64,000 bases of DNA from Streptomyces avidinii (GTDB lineage: Bacteria; Actinomycetota; Actinomycetes; Streptomycetales; Streptomycetaceae): contig NZ_BMVL01000003.1 of the NCBI RefSeq assembly GCF_014650695.1, positions 434,001 to 498,000 of the forward strand, read 5' to 3'. Shown piece after piece: positions 18,611-26,337 of this stretch (position 1 is its first letter; every line of letters starts with the position of its first letter). Position numbers and translations under genes: made by a program. The notes beneath the pieces are model-generated. The model was not told the origin of the DNA. It did no database searches and saw only the letters and a list, made by a program, of their open reading frames with translations.

Positions 18611-19345
18611 ATGACACTCGAGCACCACCGCGTCGTCATCACCGCCGCCGGCCGCGACTTCGGGCGCACCCTCGCCCTGCGCTTCGCGAGCAGGGGCGCC
18701 GAGGTCCACCTCTCCGCCCGCACCCTCGAAGCCGCCGAGCGCGTCCGCGAGGAGATCCTCGCCCAGGGCCACGACGCCGACCGCGTCCACGCCCATGCCT
18801 GCGACCTCACCGATCCCGCCTCCGTACGGGAGTTCGCCGCCGCGGTGGCCGCCCGCACCGACCGCATCGACGTACTCGTCAACAACGGCTCCCGCTACCA
18901 GCACGGCACCGACCTGCTGTCCGCCTCCGACGAGGACGTGACCGACACCCTCGCCTCGGGCGCCACCGGTACGGTCCTGGTCACCAAGGCCTTCCTCCCC
19001 CTGCTCCTGAAGTCGGCCGGCCCGGACATCGTCACCATGGTCTCCGGCTGCGGGGATGCCGGCCACCATCGGTCCGACGCGCACGCGGCCTTCTACGCCG
19101 CCAAGAGCGCCCAGGCCGGTTTCACCGAGATCCTCTCCCGCAGGCTGCGCGACCAGGGCGTCCGCGTCATCTCCCTCTACCCGCCGGACTTCGACAACCA
19201 CGACCCGCTGTCGGAATCCTGGGAGGGCGCCCCGCGCACCGCGAAGGACCCGCTCACCGCCCAGTCGCTGGTCGACTGCATCTTCTTCGCGATCGGCCAG
19301 CCCCGCGACTGCTTCATCAAGTCCTTTCACTTCGAGCAGGTCTGA
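18611..19345 (+). CDS. SDR-family oxidoreductase with altered cofactor and active-site motifs
   Basis: This 244-residue SDR-like protein has VVITAAGRDFGRTLALRFA at the N-terminus, where the classical TGxxxGIG glycine motif is replaced by TAAGRDFG. LVNNGSRY stands in place of NNAG, and YAAKSA keeps the Tyr-Lys pair; the Ser of the triad appears as VSGCGD. It is probably a divergent member with unusual cofactor contact. AGGAG lies seven bases before the ATG. The GNAT gene follows after five bases, so the two are likely co-transcribed. Confidence 0.78.
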   Translation: MTLEHHRVVITAAGRDFGRTLALRFASRGAEVHLSARTLEAAERVREEILAQGHDADRVHAHACDLTDPASVREFAAAVAARTDRIDVLVNNGSRYQHGTDLLSASDEDVTDTLASGATGTVLVTKAFLPLLLKSAGPDIVTMVSGCGDAGHHRSDAHAAFYAAKSAQAGFTEILSRRLRDQGVRVISLYPPDFDNHDPLSESWEGAPRTAKDPLTAQSLVDCIFFAIGQPRDCFIKSFHFEQV

Positions 19346-19350
19346 CGGTC

Positions 19351-19998
19351 GTGGGACGGACACTGACGGAGATCCTCGGCGCCGCGGCCGCCGGTCGGTT
19401 CCCGCCGCCCGACGGCGGCACCACCGTGGTCCCGCAGGAACACCGACGGGACGCGGGCGTCATCGCCTTCACCGCGCACTCCGTGGTGTTCACCGACGAG
19501 GACCCGGAGTGGGTGCACGCCACCCTCGCGGCCCTCGACTGCGACGCGCTCGCCGCCACCATGAACCCCCGGTTCCTGGCCGCACTGCTCGACCGCACGG
19601 GACGCGGCACCGACACGATCGACCTGCTCACCGTCGCCGGGCCGCTGCCCGGCGACCCGGCGCTGAAGCTCGTGGAGGCGACCGACGCCGACCACCCCCG
19701 GGTACGCCGGGCCCTGCGCCGCCGTGACGGCATACGGGTCTGGTCGGCGGACGGCGGAGTCCTCGTCCTCGGCCGCGGCGTCGCGGGCCGCTGGGAGGCG
19801 GCGATCGAGGTGGACGAGGGGGCCCGCCACCACGGGCTGGGCCGGGAACTGGCCCGCGCGGCCCGCCACCTCGTCCCCGGCGGGCAGCCGGTCTGGTCCC
19901 AGCAGGCCACCGGCAACGCACGCAGCATCCGCGCCTTCCAGGCCGCGGGCTACCGGCCGGTCGGTGCGGAGGCCCTGATGCTGGCTCCGGCCGGCTGA
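19351..19998 (+). CDS. GNAT-family N-acetyltransferase
   Basis: This 215-residue protein has a C-terminal GNAT core. EAAIEVDEGARHHGLGRELARAARHL gives the acetyl-CoA binding R/Q-x-x-G-x-G/A-like loop (HHGLGREL), and QQATGNARSIRAFQAAGYRPVGAEALML gives the usual Asn-Ala-Phe-x-x-x-G-Y end. The first 100 residues form a degenerate half. The GTG start follows the SDR stop by five bases. The acceptor substrate is unknown. Confidence 0.8.
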   Translation: MGRTLTEILGAAAAGRFPPPDGGTTVVPQEHRRDAGVIAFTAHSVVFTDEDPEWVHATLAALDCDALAATMNPRFLAALLDRTGRGTDTIDLLTVAGPLPGDPALKLVEATDADHPRVRRALRRRDGIRVWSADGGVLVLGRGVAGRWEAAIEVDEGARHHGLGRELARAARHLVPGGQPVWSQQATGNARSIRAFQAAGYRPVGAEALMLAPAG

Positions 19999-20057
19999 GC
20001 ACGCCCGACGGCACCCTGACCACCGACCGCTCACGGCGGTCGTGTGGAATGGGTGCC

Positions 20058-20162
20058 ATGGCGAGAGGAAACAACCAGCAGCGGCCCGCACGGGGCATAC
20101 CGGCGCGGGGAGCGGTCGGGCCTGCCCGCGAAGGCGCCGTGCGCGACGGAGCGGCCCGATGA
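20058..20162 (+). CDS. 34-residue basic small ORF coupled to the next gene
   Basis: An ATG frame of 34 codons (MARGNNQQRPARGIPARG...) ends with TGA overlapping the next ATG as ATGA, the usual sign of translational coupling. The peptide is Arg/Gly-rich and has no known domain. A ribosome site before it is weak, and the AT-richer GTGTGGAAT upstream may be the -10 region of a leaderless or short-leader transcript. The overlap is the main evidence. Confidence 0.4.
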   Translation: MARGNNQQRPARGIPARGAVGPAREGAVRDGAAR

Positions 20163-20635
20163 ACGGCCCCGACGACGACACGCCCCCGGAGCACTGGCGC
20201 TACGCCCGCCACTTGGAGGAACTCGCCGTGGCGCCGGACCGCGGCGCCGAGGCCGAGGTGGAGGTGGTCGCCGCCGTGCTGCGCGACCCCGACCGGGTGA
20301 TGGCCGAGAGCGCGGTGGTCACGCACCTCGACCGGCGCGCCGCACAACTGCTCGACGACGATCGGTTCCCCGCCTGGGCCGGGGACATGGCCGCCGCCCT
20401 CGCCGGGCGGCCCTTCCCCGAGCGCCGACTGCGGGAGTGGAGCCTGCTCACGGCCGTCACCCGCGACGAACCCTGGTCCGCCGAGGAGCTCACCGCCGCC
20501 TCCGACTGGTGCCAACGCACCGCCGTCCGGCTGCTGGCCTCGTACGAGGCGCTGAGCCTGCTCGCCACGGCCGCCCGTACCCGCCGCGTCCGCAACGCGG
20601 CCGCCGACCGCCTGCGCCGCCGCTCCGCGGTCTGA
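20159..20635 (+). CDS. Hypothetical alpha-helical protein
   Basis: This 158-residue protein is acidic at its N-terminus (MNGPDDDTPPEHW) and predicted all-helical, with segments such as AEVEVVAAVLRDPDRVMAES and DWCQRTAVRLLASYEALSLL. It has no signal peptide, membrane helix or known motif. CGGAG is seven bases before the ATG. Start and stop codon overlap with the upstream 34-residue frame suggests a two-gene unit. Confidence 0.65.
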   Translation: MNGPDDDTPPEHWRYARHLEELAVAPDRGAEAEVEVVAAVLRDPDRVMAESAVVTHLDRRAAQLLDDDRFPAWAGDMAAALAGRPFPERRLREWSLLTAVTRDEPWSAEELTAASDWCQRTAVRLLASYEALSLLATAARTRRVRNAAADRLRRRSAV

Positions 20636-20699
20636 CGCCCGTCCCGGCAGGTCGGGCCGTCACTGCGACGGTTCGCAACACCGTGCGGCAGAAGGGTAG

Positions 20700-20820
20700 T
20701 TGTGTCCGAAGATCCCGATCGCACCGGGCCGGGCCGGGGCACCTTCACGAGCGTGCCCTTGAAGACCTGCCCGAAGACGAGGCCCTGTCGGATCGTCGCC
20801 CACTCCGCGTCCGTCACCAC
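20700..20820 (-). pseudogene. Remnant of a small S1/OB-fold RNA-binding-type protein
   Basis: On the minus strand a GTG opens TDAEWATIRQGLVFGQVFKG and continues TLVKVPRPG. The natural continuation GAIGIF appears in another frame a few bases later. I recall this start from roughly 90-residue S1-like actinobacterial proteins (GLxxGQxxxGTVxxVPRPGAIGIFVDLG). After GAIGIF the resemblance ends. The gene therefore carries a small insertion and has lost its second half. Confidence 0.5.
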
Positions 20821-20919
20821 GACGTCATCGTCCCACCCGCGCCCGGAGCGCTGCGGAGCAGGAGCGGTGTGACGAAAATGGCGTGTCGGCACCGGTGTTC
20901 ACGGACGTAGCCTCGGGAC

Positions 20920-21753
20920 GTGCTCCAACTCGTCCTTGCCGTATCCGTGGTCGTCGTGGCCGTCGCCGTGTACGGGGGTCTCGGCCTCCGGTGGTGGTGG
21001 CGGGCGCGGCTGCGGCGCGGGATCCTCGCGCGGGTCGCCGCGCTGGACCTGGAGCCGTACCACGCCGCAGCGTTGAAGCAGGAGAAGACCGAGGCCGCGG
21101 CCGCCGAGCTGATGCTCGGCGGGTACCTCGAGATCGACGGGGAAGGGGCCGCACGGCTGACCGAGGCCGGTCGGGAAGCCGGCCGGATCCCCGTCGAAGC
21201 GGCGCCCGCCGCCCTGTTGGAGGCGGTGCGCCGGCACGATCCGGAGCCGGTGTCGATCGGGTGGATCCGCCAGCCGTGGGCCTGCTGCGGCTGTGTGGGG
21301 TTCGTCCTGCTCGTGTGTTTCTGGCTCCTGGTGGCCGAGATGCTGGTGATCGTGCCCCCGCACGGCCTCCGGGAATGGTCCGCCGCCGTCGTGGCCGCGG
21401 CCGGCCTGGCGGCGCTGTGGTTCGCCCCCGCCGGCGGCCGGGCGGTCCGCGCGCGTACGGAGTGCGGGGACGCGCTGGGGGACCGGCTCCGGACTGCGGT
21501 ACACGAAGCAGCCGAGACGCATCCGGCGATGGCGGCGCTGGACGAGCGGCAGCGGTTGCACGTCCTCACGAGCGCCGGTGACCGCGACCGGTGGCGCGGC
21601 GTCGACGGGTTCGTCCCCGACGAGGACGAGGGCGAGGGCGAGGATGAGAGCGAGGACGACGACGAGGACGAGGACGAGGACGAATGGTGGGGGTGGGTGG
21701 ACGCCTACCACTACCGGGCCGCCGACCACGAGGACGGCCCGGACGGCTCCTAG
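20920..21753 (+). CDS. Membrane protein with a long acidic C-terminal tail
   Basis: This 277-residue protein has an N-terminal helix (LVLAVSVVVVAVAVYGGLGL), a cytoplasmic stretch with a winged-helix-like EAAAAELMLGGYLEID segment, and two further helices (about 125-145 and 150-170). It ends in a tail dominated by Asp/Glu (about 227-250). This order recalls TIGR04222-type membrane proteins, but only loosely. The GTG start lacks a ribosome site, and TAGCCT seven bases upstream could make the mRNA leaderless. The acidic run is encoded by a GAG/GAC tract (21616-21685) prone to slippage. Confidence 0.65.
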   Translation: MLQLVLAVSVVVVAVAVYGGLGLRWWWRARLRRGILARVAALDLEPYHAAALKQEKTEAAAAELMLGGYLEIDGEGAARLTEAGREAGRIPVEAAPAALLEAVRRHDPEPVSIGWIRQPWACCGCVGFVLLVCFWLLVAEMLVIVPPHGLREWSAAVVAAAGLAALWFAPAGGRAVRARTECGDALGDRLRTAVHEAAETHPAMAALDERQRLHVLTSAGDRDRWRGVDGFVPDEDEGEGEDESEDDDEDEDEDEWWGWVDAYHYRAADHEDGPDGS

Positions 21754-21775
21754 GCCGTCCCTTCCCCATCCTGTC

Positions 21776-21829
21776 GGGCCCGCGGCGCCCGACAACGCAG
21801 CGAGGTGCGGTGCCGGGCGCCGCGGGCCC
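21776..21829. terminator. Bidirectional hairpin between convergent genes
   Basis: A perfect 16-bp inverted repeat, GGGCCCGCGGCGCCCG (21776-21791) and its complement (21814-21829), has a 22-base loop. It lies between the convergent membrane-protein and helicase genes, so it can end transcription from both sides. Confidence 0.8.
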
Positions 21830-21852
21830 CGGCAAGATCCGGAACAGACGGC

Positions 21853-23331
21853 CTAGACGCCCCGGCGGACCCGGGCCGCGCGCCGGGCCTCGGCCTGCTG
21901 GCGGGCCTCGATCGTCTTGCGGGACTCCTTGCCCCGGCCCGGGCGGGTGCCCATGCCGCGGAACGCGAGGTCGGATCCCGAGGGCTTTCCCTTGGCGTCG
22001 GTCGGCGCGGAGCCCGCCAGCGGCACCCCGGAGGGGGCCTTCGCGCCGGTGATGCGGCTGAGCGCCGCCTCGCCGGACCGCACCTGCGTGATCGTCGGCC
22101 GGATCCGGGCGTCGGAGAGCAGCCGGACCATGTCCCGGCGCTGGTTCGGGGTGACGAGGGTGACGACCCGGCCGGACTCGCCGGCCCGGGCGGTGCGGCC
22201 GCCGCGGTGCAGGTAGTCCTTGTGGTCGGCGGGCGGGTCGACGTTGACCACGAGGTCGAGGTCGTCGATGTGGATGCCGCGCGCCGCGACGTTCGTCGCG
22301 ACCAGGACGGTCACCGCCCCGCTCTTGAACTGCGCCAGGGTCCGGGTCCGCTGCGGCTGCGACTTTCCGCTGTGCAGCCCCTCCGCCCGTACGCCCATCG
22401 CCCGCAGGTGCTTCACGAACTGGTCGACCCCGTGCTTGGTGTCGAGGAACATCAGCACCCGGTTGTCCCGGGCCGCGATCTCGGTCGCCGCCGAGATCTT
22501 GTCGGCCGCGTGGATGTGCAGCACGTGGTGGTCCATCGTGGCCACCGCGCCCGCCTGCGGGTCGACGGAGTGCGAGACCGGGTCCTTCAGGTACTTCCGG
22601 ACGAGCTGGTCCACGTTGCGGTCCAGGGTCGCCGAGAACAGCATCCGCTGCCCCGCGTGGTGGACCTGGTCCAGGATCTCGGTGACCTGCGGCATGAAGC
22701 CCATGTCGCACATCTGGTCGGCCTCGTCGAGCACGGTGATCCGTACGCGCTCCAGGTGTACGTCCCGGCGCCCGACCAGGTCGCTGAGCCGCCCGGGGGT
22801 GGCCACCACGACCTCGGCGCCGGTGCGCAGGGAGCTGACCTGGCGGCCGATGGACAGCCCGCCCACCACGGTGGCCATCCGCAGCTTCAGCGCCGCGGCG
22901 TACGGTTCCAGCGCCTCGGTCACCTGTTGTGCCAGCTCGCGCGTCGGTACGAGGACCAGTGCCAGCGGGCGCTTCGGGTCCGCCTGCTGCCCCGCCGTGC
23001 GGGCCAGCAGTGCCAGACCGAAGGCGAGGGTCTTGCCGGAGCCGGTCCGCCCGCGGCCGAGGACGTCCCGACCGGCCAGTGCGTTCGGGAGCGTCGCGGC
23101 CTGGATCGGGAACGGCTCGGTGACGCCCAGCGTGGCCATGGTCTGCGCCAGCTCAAGGGGCAGGTCGAGCTCGGCGAAGGACGCCACCGGCGCCAGCGCC
23201 GGCTCCTTCGGCGCGTGCATCGTGAACTCACCCTGCGGGCCGAGGGTCCGGGGAGCCTTGGCGGGGGTCCGCGTACCGCCCTTGGCACCGCCCTTCACAC
23301 CGAAGCGCCCATGAGCTGACGGGTTCCTCAT
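21853..23331 (-). CDS. DEAD-box ATP-dependent RNA helicase
   Basis: This 492-residue helicase has all core motifs: Q motif (FAELDLP ... FPIQAATLP), Walker A GRGRTGSGKT (92-101), PTRELA, TPGR, DEAD in VLDEADQM, SAT, ARGIHIDDLDLVVNVD and HRGGRTARAG. The 40-residue N-terminal extension and the C-terminal tail (RGKESRKTIEARQQAEARRAARVRR) are basic and probably RNA-binding. AAAGG six bases before the ATG supports the long start. Such helicases remodel rRNA or mRNA, often in the cold; a cold-shock protein gene is 1.2 kb away. Confidence 0.93.
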   Translation of the reverse strand: MRNPSAHGRFGVKGGAKGGTRTPAKAPRTLGPQGEFTMHAPKEPALAPVASFAELDLPLELAQTMATLGVTEPFPIQAATLPNALAGRDVLGRGRTGSGKTLAFGLALLARTAGQQADPKRPLALVLVPTRELAQQVTEALEPYAAALKLRMATVVGGLSIGRQVSSLRTGAEVVVATPGRLSDLVGRRDVHLERVRITVLDEADQMCDMGFMPQVTEILDQVHHAGQRMLFSATLDRNVDQLVRKYLKDPVSHSVDPQAGAVATMDHHVLHIHAADKISAATEIAARDNRVLMFLDTKHGVDQFVKHLRAMGVRAEGLHSGKSQPQRTRTLAQFKSGAVTVLVATNVAARGIHIDDLDLVVNVDPPADHKDYLHRGGRTARAGESGRVVTLVTPNQRRDMVRLLSDARIRPTITQVRSGEAALSRITGAKAPSGVPLAGSAPTDAKGKPSGSDLAFRGMGTRPGRGKESRKTIEARQQAEARRAARVRRGV

Positions 23332-23391
23332 GCAGAACCTTTCGAAACAGGAAGAAAGAAGATGGTCAACCGCCCATGGTACCAGCGGGGG

Positions 23392-23886
23392 CTAATCCTC
23401 CCCGGCGGTCAGTTCCCCGGACCGCACCAGCGCGCAGTGGGCGCGGATCTCGACCGCCGCGCGGCCGAACCAGTCGGCGATCACGGCGATCTCGTCGGGG
23501 GTGTAGTCGGCGAAGAGGGTGGCCAGCCGGTCGTACATCGGCTGGTACACGGCGACCACCCGCGCGGCGGCCGTGGGGTCGGCCACCACCCTGACCCGGC
23601 GCCGGTCGGCGGGGTCGGGGACGCGGCGCGCGTACCCGGCGCGCTCGAGCCGGTTGAGAACGCCGGTGACGGCTCCGGTGGTGAGGTCCAGCAGTCCGGC
23701 GAGGTCGCCGGCGGCGAGCGGGGTCTCCCCGGCGCCCAGGATGTGGCCCAGGCAGGTCAGGTCGGTGACGTTGAGCCCGAGCAGTTGCGCCACCTCCTGC
23801 TGGCCGACGATGCCCAGGGCGACGTACTGGTCCATGCGGGAAATGGCCTCACCGGCCGTCGCCGGGGGGCGGGTCTTGCCCTGCAC
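23392..23886 (-). CDS. MarR-family transcriptional regulator
   Basis: This 164-residue protein has a MarR winged helix. LTCLGHIL and LAAGDLAGLLDLTTGAVTGVLNRLERAGYARRVPDPADRRRVRV give the recognition helix and wing with the DPADRR turn. The GTG at 23886 has AAGGAG seven bases upstream. Overlapping palindromes sit immediately upstream (23897-23917), so self-repression is likely. It is divergent from the small membrane-protein gene at 23993, which it may also control. Confidence 0.9.
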   Translation of the reverse strand: MQGKTRPPATAGEAISRMDQYVALGIVGQQEVAQLLGLNVTDLTCLGHILGAGETPLAAGDLAGLLDLTTGAVTGVLNRLERAGYARRVPDPADRRRVRVVADPTAAARVVAVYQPMYDRLATLFADYTPDEIAVIADWFGRAAVEIRAHCALVRSGELTAGED

Positions 23887-23896
23887 CCAGATACTC

Positions 23897-23917
23897 CTTA
23901 GAGTCTAAGTTACTTAG
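23897..23917. promoter_or_regulatory. Overlapping palindromes, probable MarR operator
   Basis: CTTAGAGTCTAAG (23897-23909) is a perfect palindrome around a central G. CTAAGTTACTTAG (23905-23917) is a second one sharing an arm. They occupy the start of the marR leader in an AT-rich patch of the marR-HGxxPAAW divergent region. Size and symmetry suit MarR dimers. Confidence 0.65.
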
Positions 23918-23992
23918 TCAGTGAGATGCTTACCTCGTGTAATAAGCATCCTGCTTCCGAGCCTACTGCCGTAGGTCCGACCAGGGAGAACC

Positions 23993-24361
23993 ATGAGCGC
24001 GCACGGTCACGTAGACCTCGGCCACACGGTGGCCGGCTGGACCGGTACCACCCTGGCCCTGCTGGGCTTCGCGGGGGCGGGTGCCGCCGTGTGCGCGGCC
24101 TGGACCCCCGGGATCTGGATCGGCCTCGGGGCCGTCGCCGCGGCCGGGATCGTCACCTGGCTGCTCCACCTCGCCGGGTGGGGCAAGCCGAGCGGACCCC
24201 GGCCGGAGGCCGAGTGGGACTGGCGCAAGCGGGACACGGGGGCCCGTGCGGGGCACACGGAGTGCCTGGGCTGTCGTGCCGGCGGACCCCGGCGAGCTGT
24301 CGCGGCGGCCCCCCGGCCCCGATCCGCCGCCTCGCTGCCCGCTGCCGACGGCGGCGCGTGA
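23993..24361 (+). CDS. HGxxPAAW-family small membrane protein
   Basis: This 122-residue protein begins MSAHGHVDLGHTVAGWTGT, the His-Gly ... Trp-Thr-Gly signature of the actinobacterial HGxxPAAW family. Two transmembrane helices follow (about 18-37 and 43-62), then a charged segment with KPSGPRPEAEWDW and a C-terminal ECLGC cysteine pair. GGGAG precedes the ATG. The biochemical role of the family is unknown. The end is fused to a strong hairpin at the stop codon. Confidence 0.75.
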   Translation: MSAHGHVDLGHTVAGWTGTTLALLGFAGAGAAVCAAWTPGIWIGLGAVAAAGIVTWLLHLAGWGKPSGPRPEAEWDWRKRDTGARAGHTECLGCRAGGPRRAVAAAPRPRSAASLPAADGGA

Positions 24362-24400
24362 CCGTGCCGGTGAGGCCTTCGACGGCCTCACCGGCACGGT
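24361..24400 (+). terminator. 17-bp perfect hairpin at the stop codon
   Basis: ACCGTGCCGGTGAGGCC (24361-24377) pairs perfectly with 24384-24400 around the six-base loop TTCGAC. It starts on the last base of the preceding stop codon. This is among the strongest terminator candidates in the window. Confidence 0.85.
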
Positions 24401-24555
24401 GTCGCTCCCTCTCTTCATGGACAAGACGGTCAGAAGTTCGAACGTGCGCCGCGCCCCGGTTGGCCGCGTTCGGCGTGTGCTCCGGGACACCCTTGGGCAG
24501 GATCGAGACGGCCGCGTGTGCGGCCCGCAGTGGAACGTTGTGAAGGATCAGCCAG

Positions 24556-24762
24556 ATGGCAACAGGCATCGTGAAGTGGTTCAACTCGGAGAAGGGGTTC
24601 GGCTTCATCCAGCAGGACGATGGCGGCCCCGACGTGTTCGTGCACTTCTCCGCGATCGAGACCACCGGGTTCAAGTCGCTGGAGGAGAACGCGCGCGTCG
24701 AGTACTCCGTCTCCCAGGGCCCCAAGGGTCCGCAGGCTGAGAAGGTGATTCCCCTCGGCTAG
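24556..24762 (+). CDS. Cold-shock protein (CspA family)
   Basis: This 68-residue five-stranded OB-fold protein ([20 protein letters not shown]) contains RNP1 (KGFGFI) and RNP2 (VFVHF), the aromatic residues that stack on single-stranded RNA or DNA. Length and ending (EKVIPLG) are normal for actinobacterial Csp. AAGGA is eight bases before the ATG, and about 155 bases of leader separate it from the upstream terminator. It is a single-gene unit closed by its own hairpin. Confidence 0.95.
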   Translation: MATGIVKWFNSEKGFGFIQQDDGGPDVFVHFSAIETTGFKSLEENARVEYSVSQGPKGPQAEKVIPLG

Positions 24763-24790
24763 TCCACTTCACGGGCCGAGCCCGTGACGA

Positions 24791-24821
24791 GAAGCCCCGC
24801 CGGTCCGCCCGGCGGGGCTTC
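24791..24821 (+). terminator. Terminator of the cold-shock gene
   Basis: GAAGCCCCGCCGG (24791-24803) pairs with 24809-24821 around a five-base loop, 29 bases past the csp stop codon. The stem is a perfect 13 bp. Confidence 0.88.
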
Positions 24822-25030
24822 GTGCGTTCCGGGATGCGATGGGCCGGGGGCGGTCGCACCCGGAGGCGCCCCGGGCGGGCCGGCCGGCCCGGCTGTCAAG
24901 TCACGGGATGCAGCGGCATGACGCGGTGGGCCCGGTCGGGCCCAATGGGGACAGGGGTCCGTGCCCGCGGGGTGGACCTCCCCAGTGTCCGCGACAGCCC
25001 CGACGGGGCTCCTGCACGAGGAGTACTCCC

Positions 25031-25300
25031 ATGGCCCGCACCCGGATCCGGCGTCCCGTCCTTCTCGCCACCGCGACCGCCCTGGTGACCGCAGGAGTTG
25101 CGCTCTCCACCGGTGCGCTCTCCGTCGACGCGCTCTCCGCCCCGGTGGCGCCGCGCCCCGGCCTCGCTGCCGCCGCTGTCGTGTCCGACGGCGGCAGCGG
25201 CGGCGACGCTGATGGCGGCGGTGTCCTCGTCCGCAAGGACCTCCTGAGCATGCCGAGATGGGGCGTGACCCAGGTGTTCGAGGTCCGCTCCTACGTCTGA
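25031..25300 (+). CDS. Small secreted peptide with Gly/Asp-rich core
   Basis: The 89-residue frame starts at ATG 25031 with GAGGAG about eight bases upstream. An Arg-rich start and a hydrophobic stretch (RIRRPVLLATATALVTAGVAL) look like a signal peptide or anchor. A GGSGGDADGGG linker and a C-terminal MPRWGVTQVFEVRSYV block follow. The mature peptide would be about 50-60 residues without cysteines. It overlaps the tail of the TetR gene by ten bases. No homologue is recognised. Confidence 0.5.
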   Translation: MARTRIRRPVLLATATALVTAGVALSTGALSVDALSAPVAPRPGLAAAAVVSDGGSGGDADGGGVLVRKDLLSMPRWGVTQVFEVRSYV

Positions 25301-25884
25301 CCGGGTCCGATCGCCGCGTGCAGGGCCATGAGCAGCCGCCACAGGTGGTTCGCCAGAGCCTGCGGATCCGCCGGGACCTCCCCGTGCAGCCAGTCCGCGA
25401 GGACCCCCGTGAACGCGGCGGCGACCGCCGATGCCACGAGCTCCGGTTGGGGGGCGCCCACCGCCGCGCGCTCGGCGCGGGCCCGGGCGCGCAGCTCCCG
25501 GTGGAGGCGGTCGCCGAGCGGTCCGCCGCCGCCCGCGAGGAGCAGGGTCCGGTAGAGCGGCGCCCGCTCGGCGGTCTCCGCCAGGAACGCGGCCAGTGCC
25601 GCGGGGGGCCGGGCCGGGGGCCGGGGCGAGGGGCCGGTCTGCCAGGCGTGCAGGGCATCGACCGCCGCGTGCACCACGCCCGCGCAGGCGTCCACGGCGA
25701 GCGAGGTCAGGTCCTCGTAGTGCAGGTAGAAGGTGGCGCGGCCGACGCCGGCCCGGCGGACCACCGCCGAGACGCTGACCTCGGCGAGCGGCCGGTCGGC
25801 GCATTCGGCGAGCAGGCTCTCGCGCAGCCGCCCCTTGGTCCGGGCCGTACGCGGGTCTTCCGGGCGCGGGTCCTGCGGGCTCAC
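25291..25884 (-). CDS. TetR-family transcriptional regulator
   Basis: This 197-residue protein has a TetR helix-turn-helix (VSVSAVVRRAGVGRATFYLHYEDLTSLA, about 37-64) and a helical ligand domain. The GTG start overlaps the DUF1304 stop (GTGA), so it is the second gene of a coupled pair. A 26-bp palindrome 46 bases before the first gene is the likely autoregulatory operator. The likely target is the small membrane protein in its own operon and possibly the divergent gene at 26338. Confidence 0.9.
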   Translation of the reverse strand: MSPQDPRPEDPRTARTKGRLRESLLAECADRPLAEVSVSAVVRRAGVGRATFYLHYEDLTSLAVDACAGVVHAAVDALHAWQTGPSPRPPARPPAALAAFLAETAERAPLYRTLLLAGGGGPLGDRLHRELRARARAERAAVGAPQPELVASAVAAAFTGVLADWLHGEVPADPQALANHLWRLLMALHAAIGPGQT

Positions 25885-26234
25885 GCGGCCAGCAGCGCCG
25901 CGCCGAGGGCGAGGGCGCCGGGCAGGGCCTGGGCGACGAGGATCCGGCGATTGGCGGTCGCGGCGCCGTACACCCCGGCGACGATCACGCAGACGAGGAA
26001 GAAGATCTGCGTGGCGAGCGAGTCGATGACGAGCGACCAGACCAGGCCGGCGGCGAGGAAGCCGTTGTAGAGGCCCTGGTTGGCGGCGAGCGGTGCGGTG
26101 AGGCGGGCGGTGTCCGCGTCGAAGCCGGAGAGTGCGCGGCCGGGGGGCCGCTGCCACAGGAACATCTCCAGGACCATGAAGTACGCGTGCAGCGCGGCCA
26201 CGAGGCCGATCAGGATCGACGCGACCGTGTGCAT
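25881..26234 (-). CDS. DUF1304 small integral membrane protein
   Basis: This 117-residue protein has four predicted transmembrane helices and the DUF1304 features ALHAYFMVLEMFLW and LAANQGLYNGFLAAGL. ATG 26234 is preferred because GGAGG lies five bases before it; an in-frame ATG at 26246 has only GAGAA upstream. DUF1304 proteins are of unknown function but are often next to TetR genes, as here. The downstream tetR overlaps its stop. Confidence 0.87.
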   Translation of the reverse strand: MHTVASILIGLVAALHAYFMVLEMFLWQRPPGRALSGFDADTARLTAPLAANQGLYNGFLAAGLVWSLVIDSLATQIFFLVCVIVAGVYGAATANRRILVAQALPGALALGAALLAA

Positions 26235-26279
26235 GGTCGCCTCCATTTCTCAGGGTCGGTGGTCGGCATCCGGGCCGAC

Positions 26280-26305
26280 ACTTCCTGGACAACTGTACAG
26301 GAAGT
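26280..26305. promoter_or_regulatory. Palindromic TetR-type operator
   Basis: ACTTCCTG (26280-26287) and CAGGAAGT (26298-26305) form perfect 8-bp arms around ten bases. The site is 46-71 bp before the DUF1304-tetR start and 33 bp before the divergent gene at 26338, so one dimer could repress both directions. Confidence 0.72.
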
Positions 26306-26337
26306 TGGTTGTCGGACCCCACGGCTACGCTGGCCCG

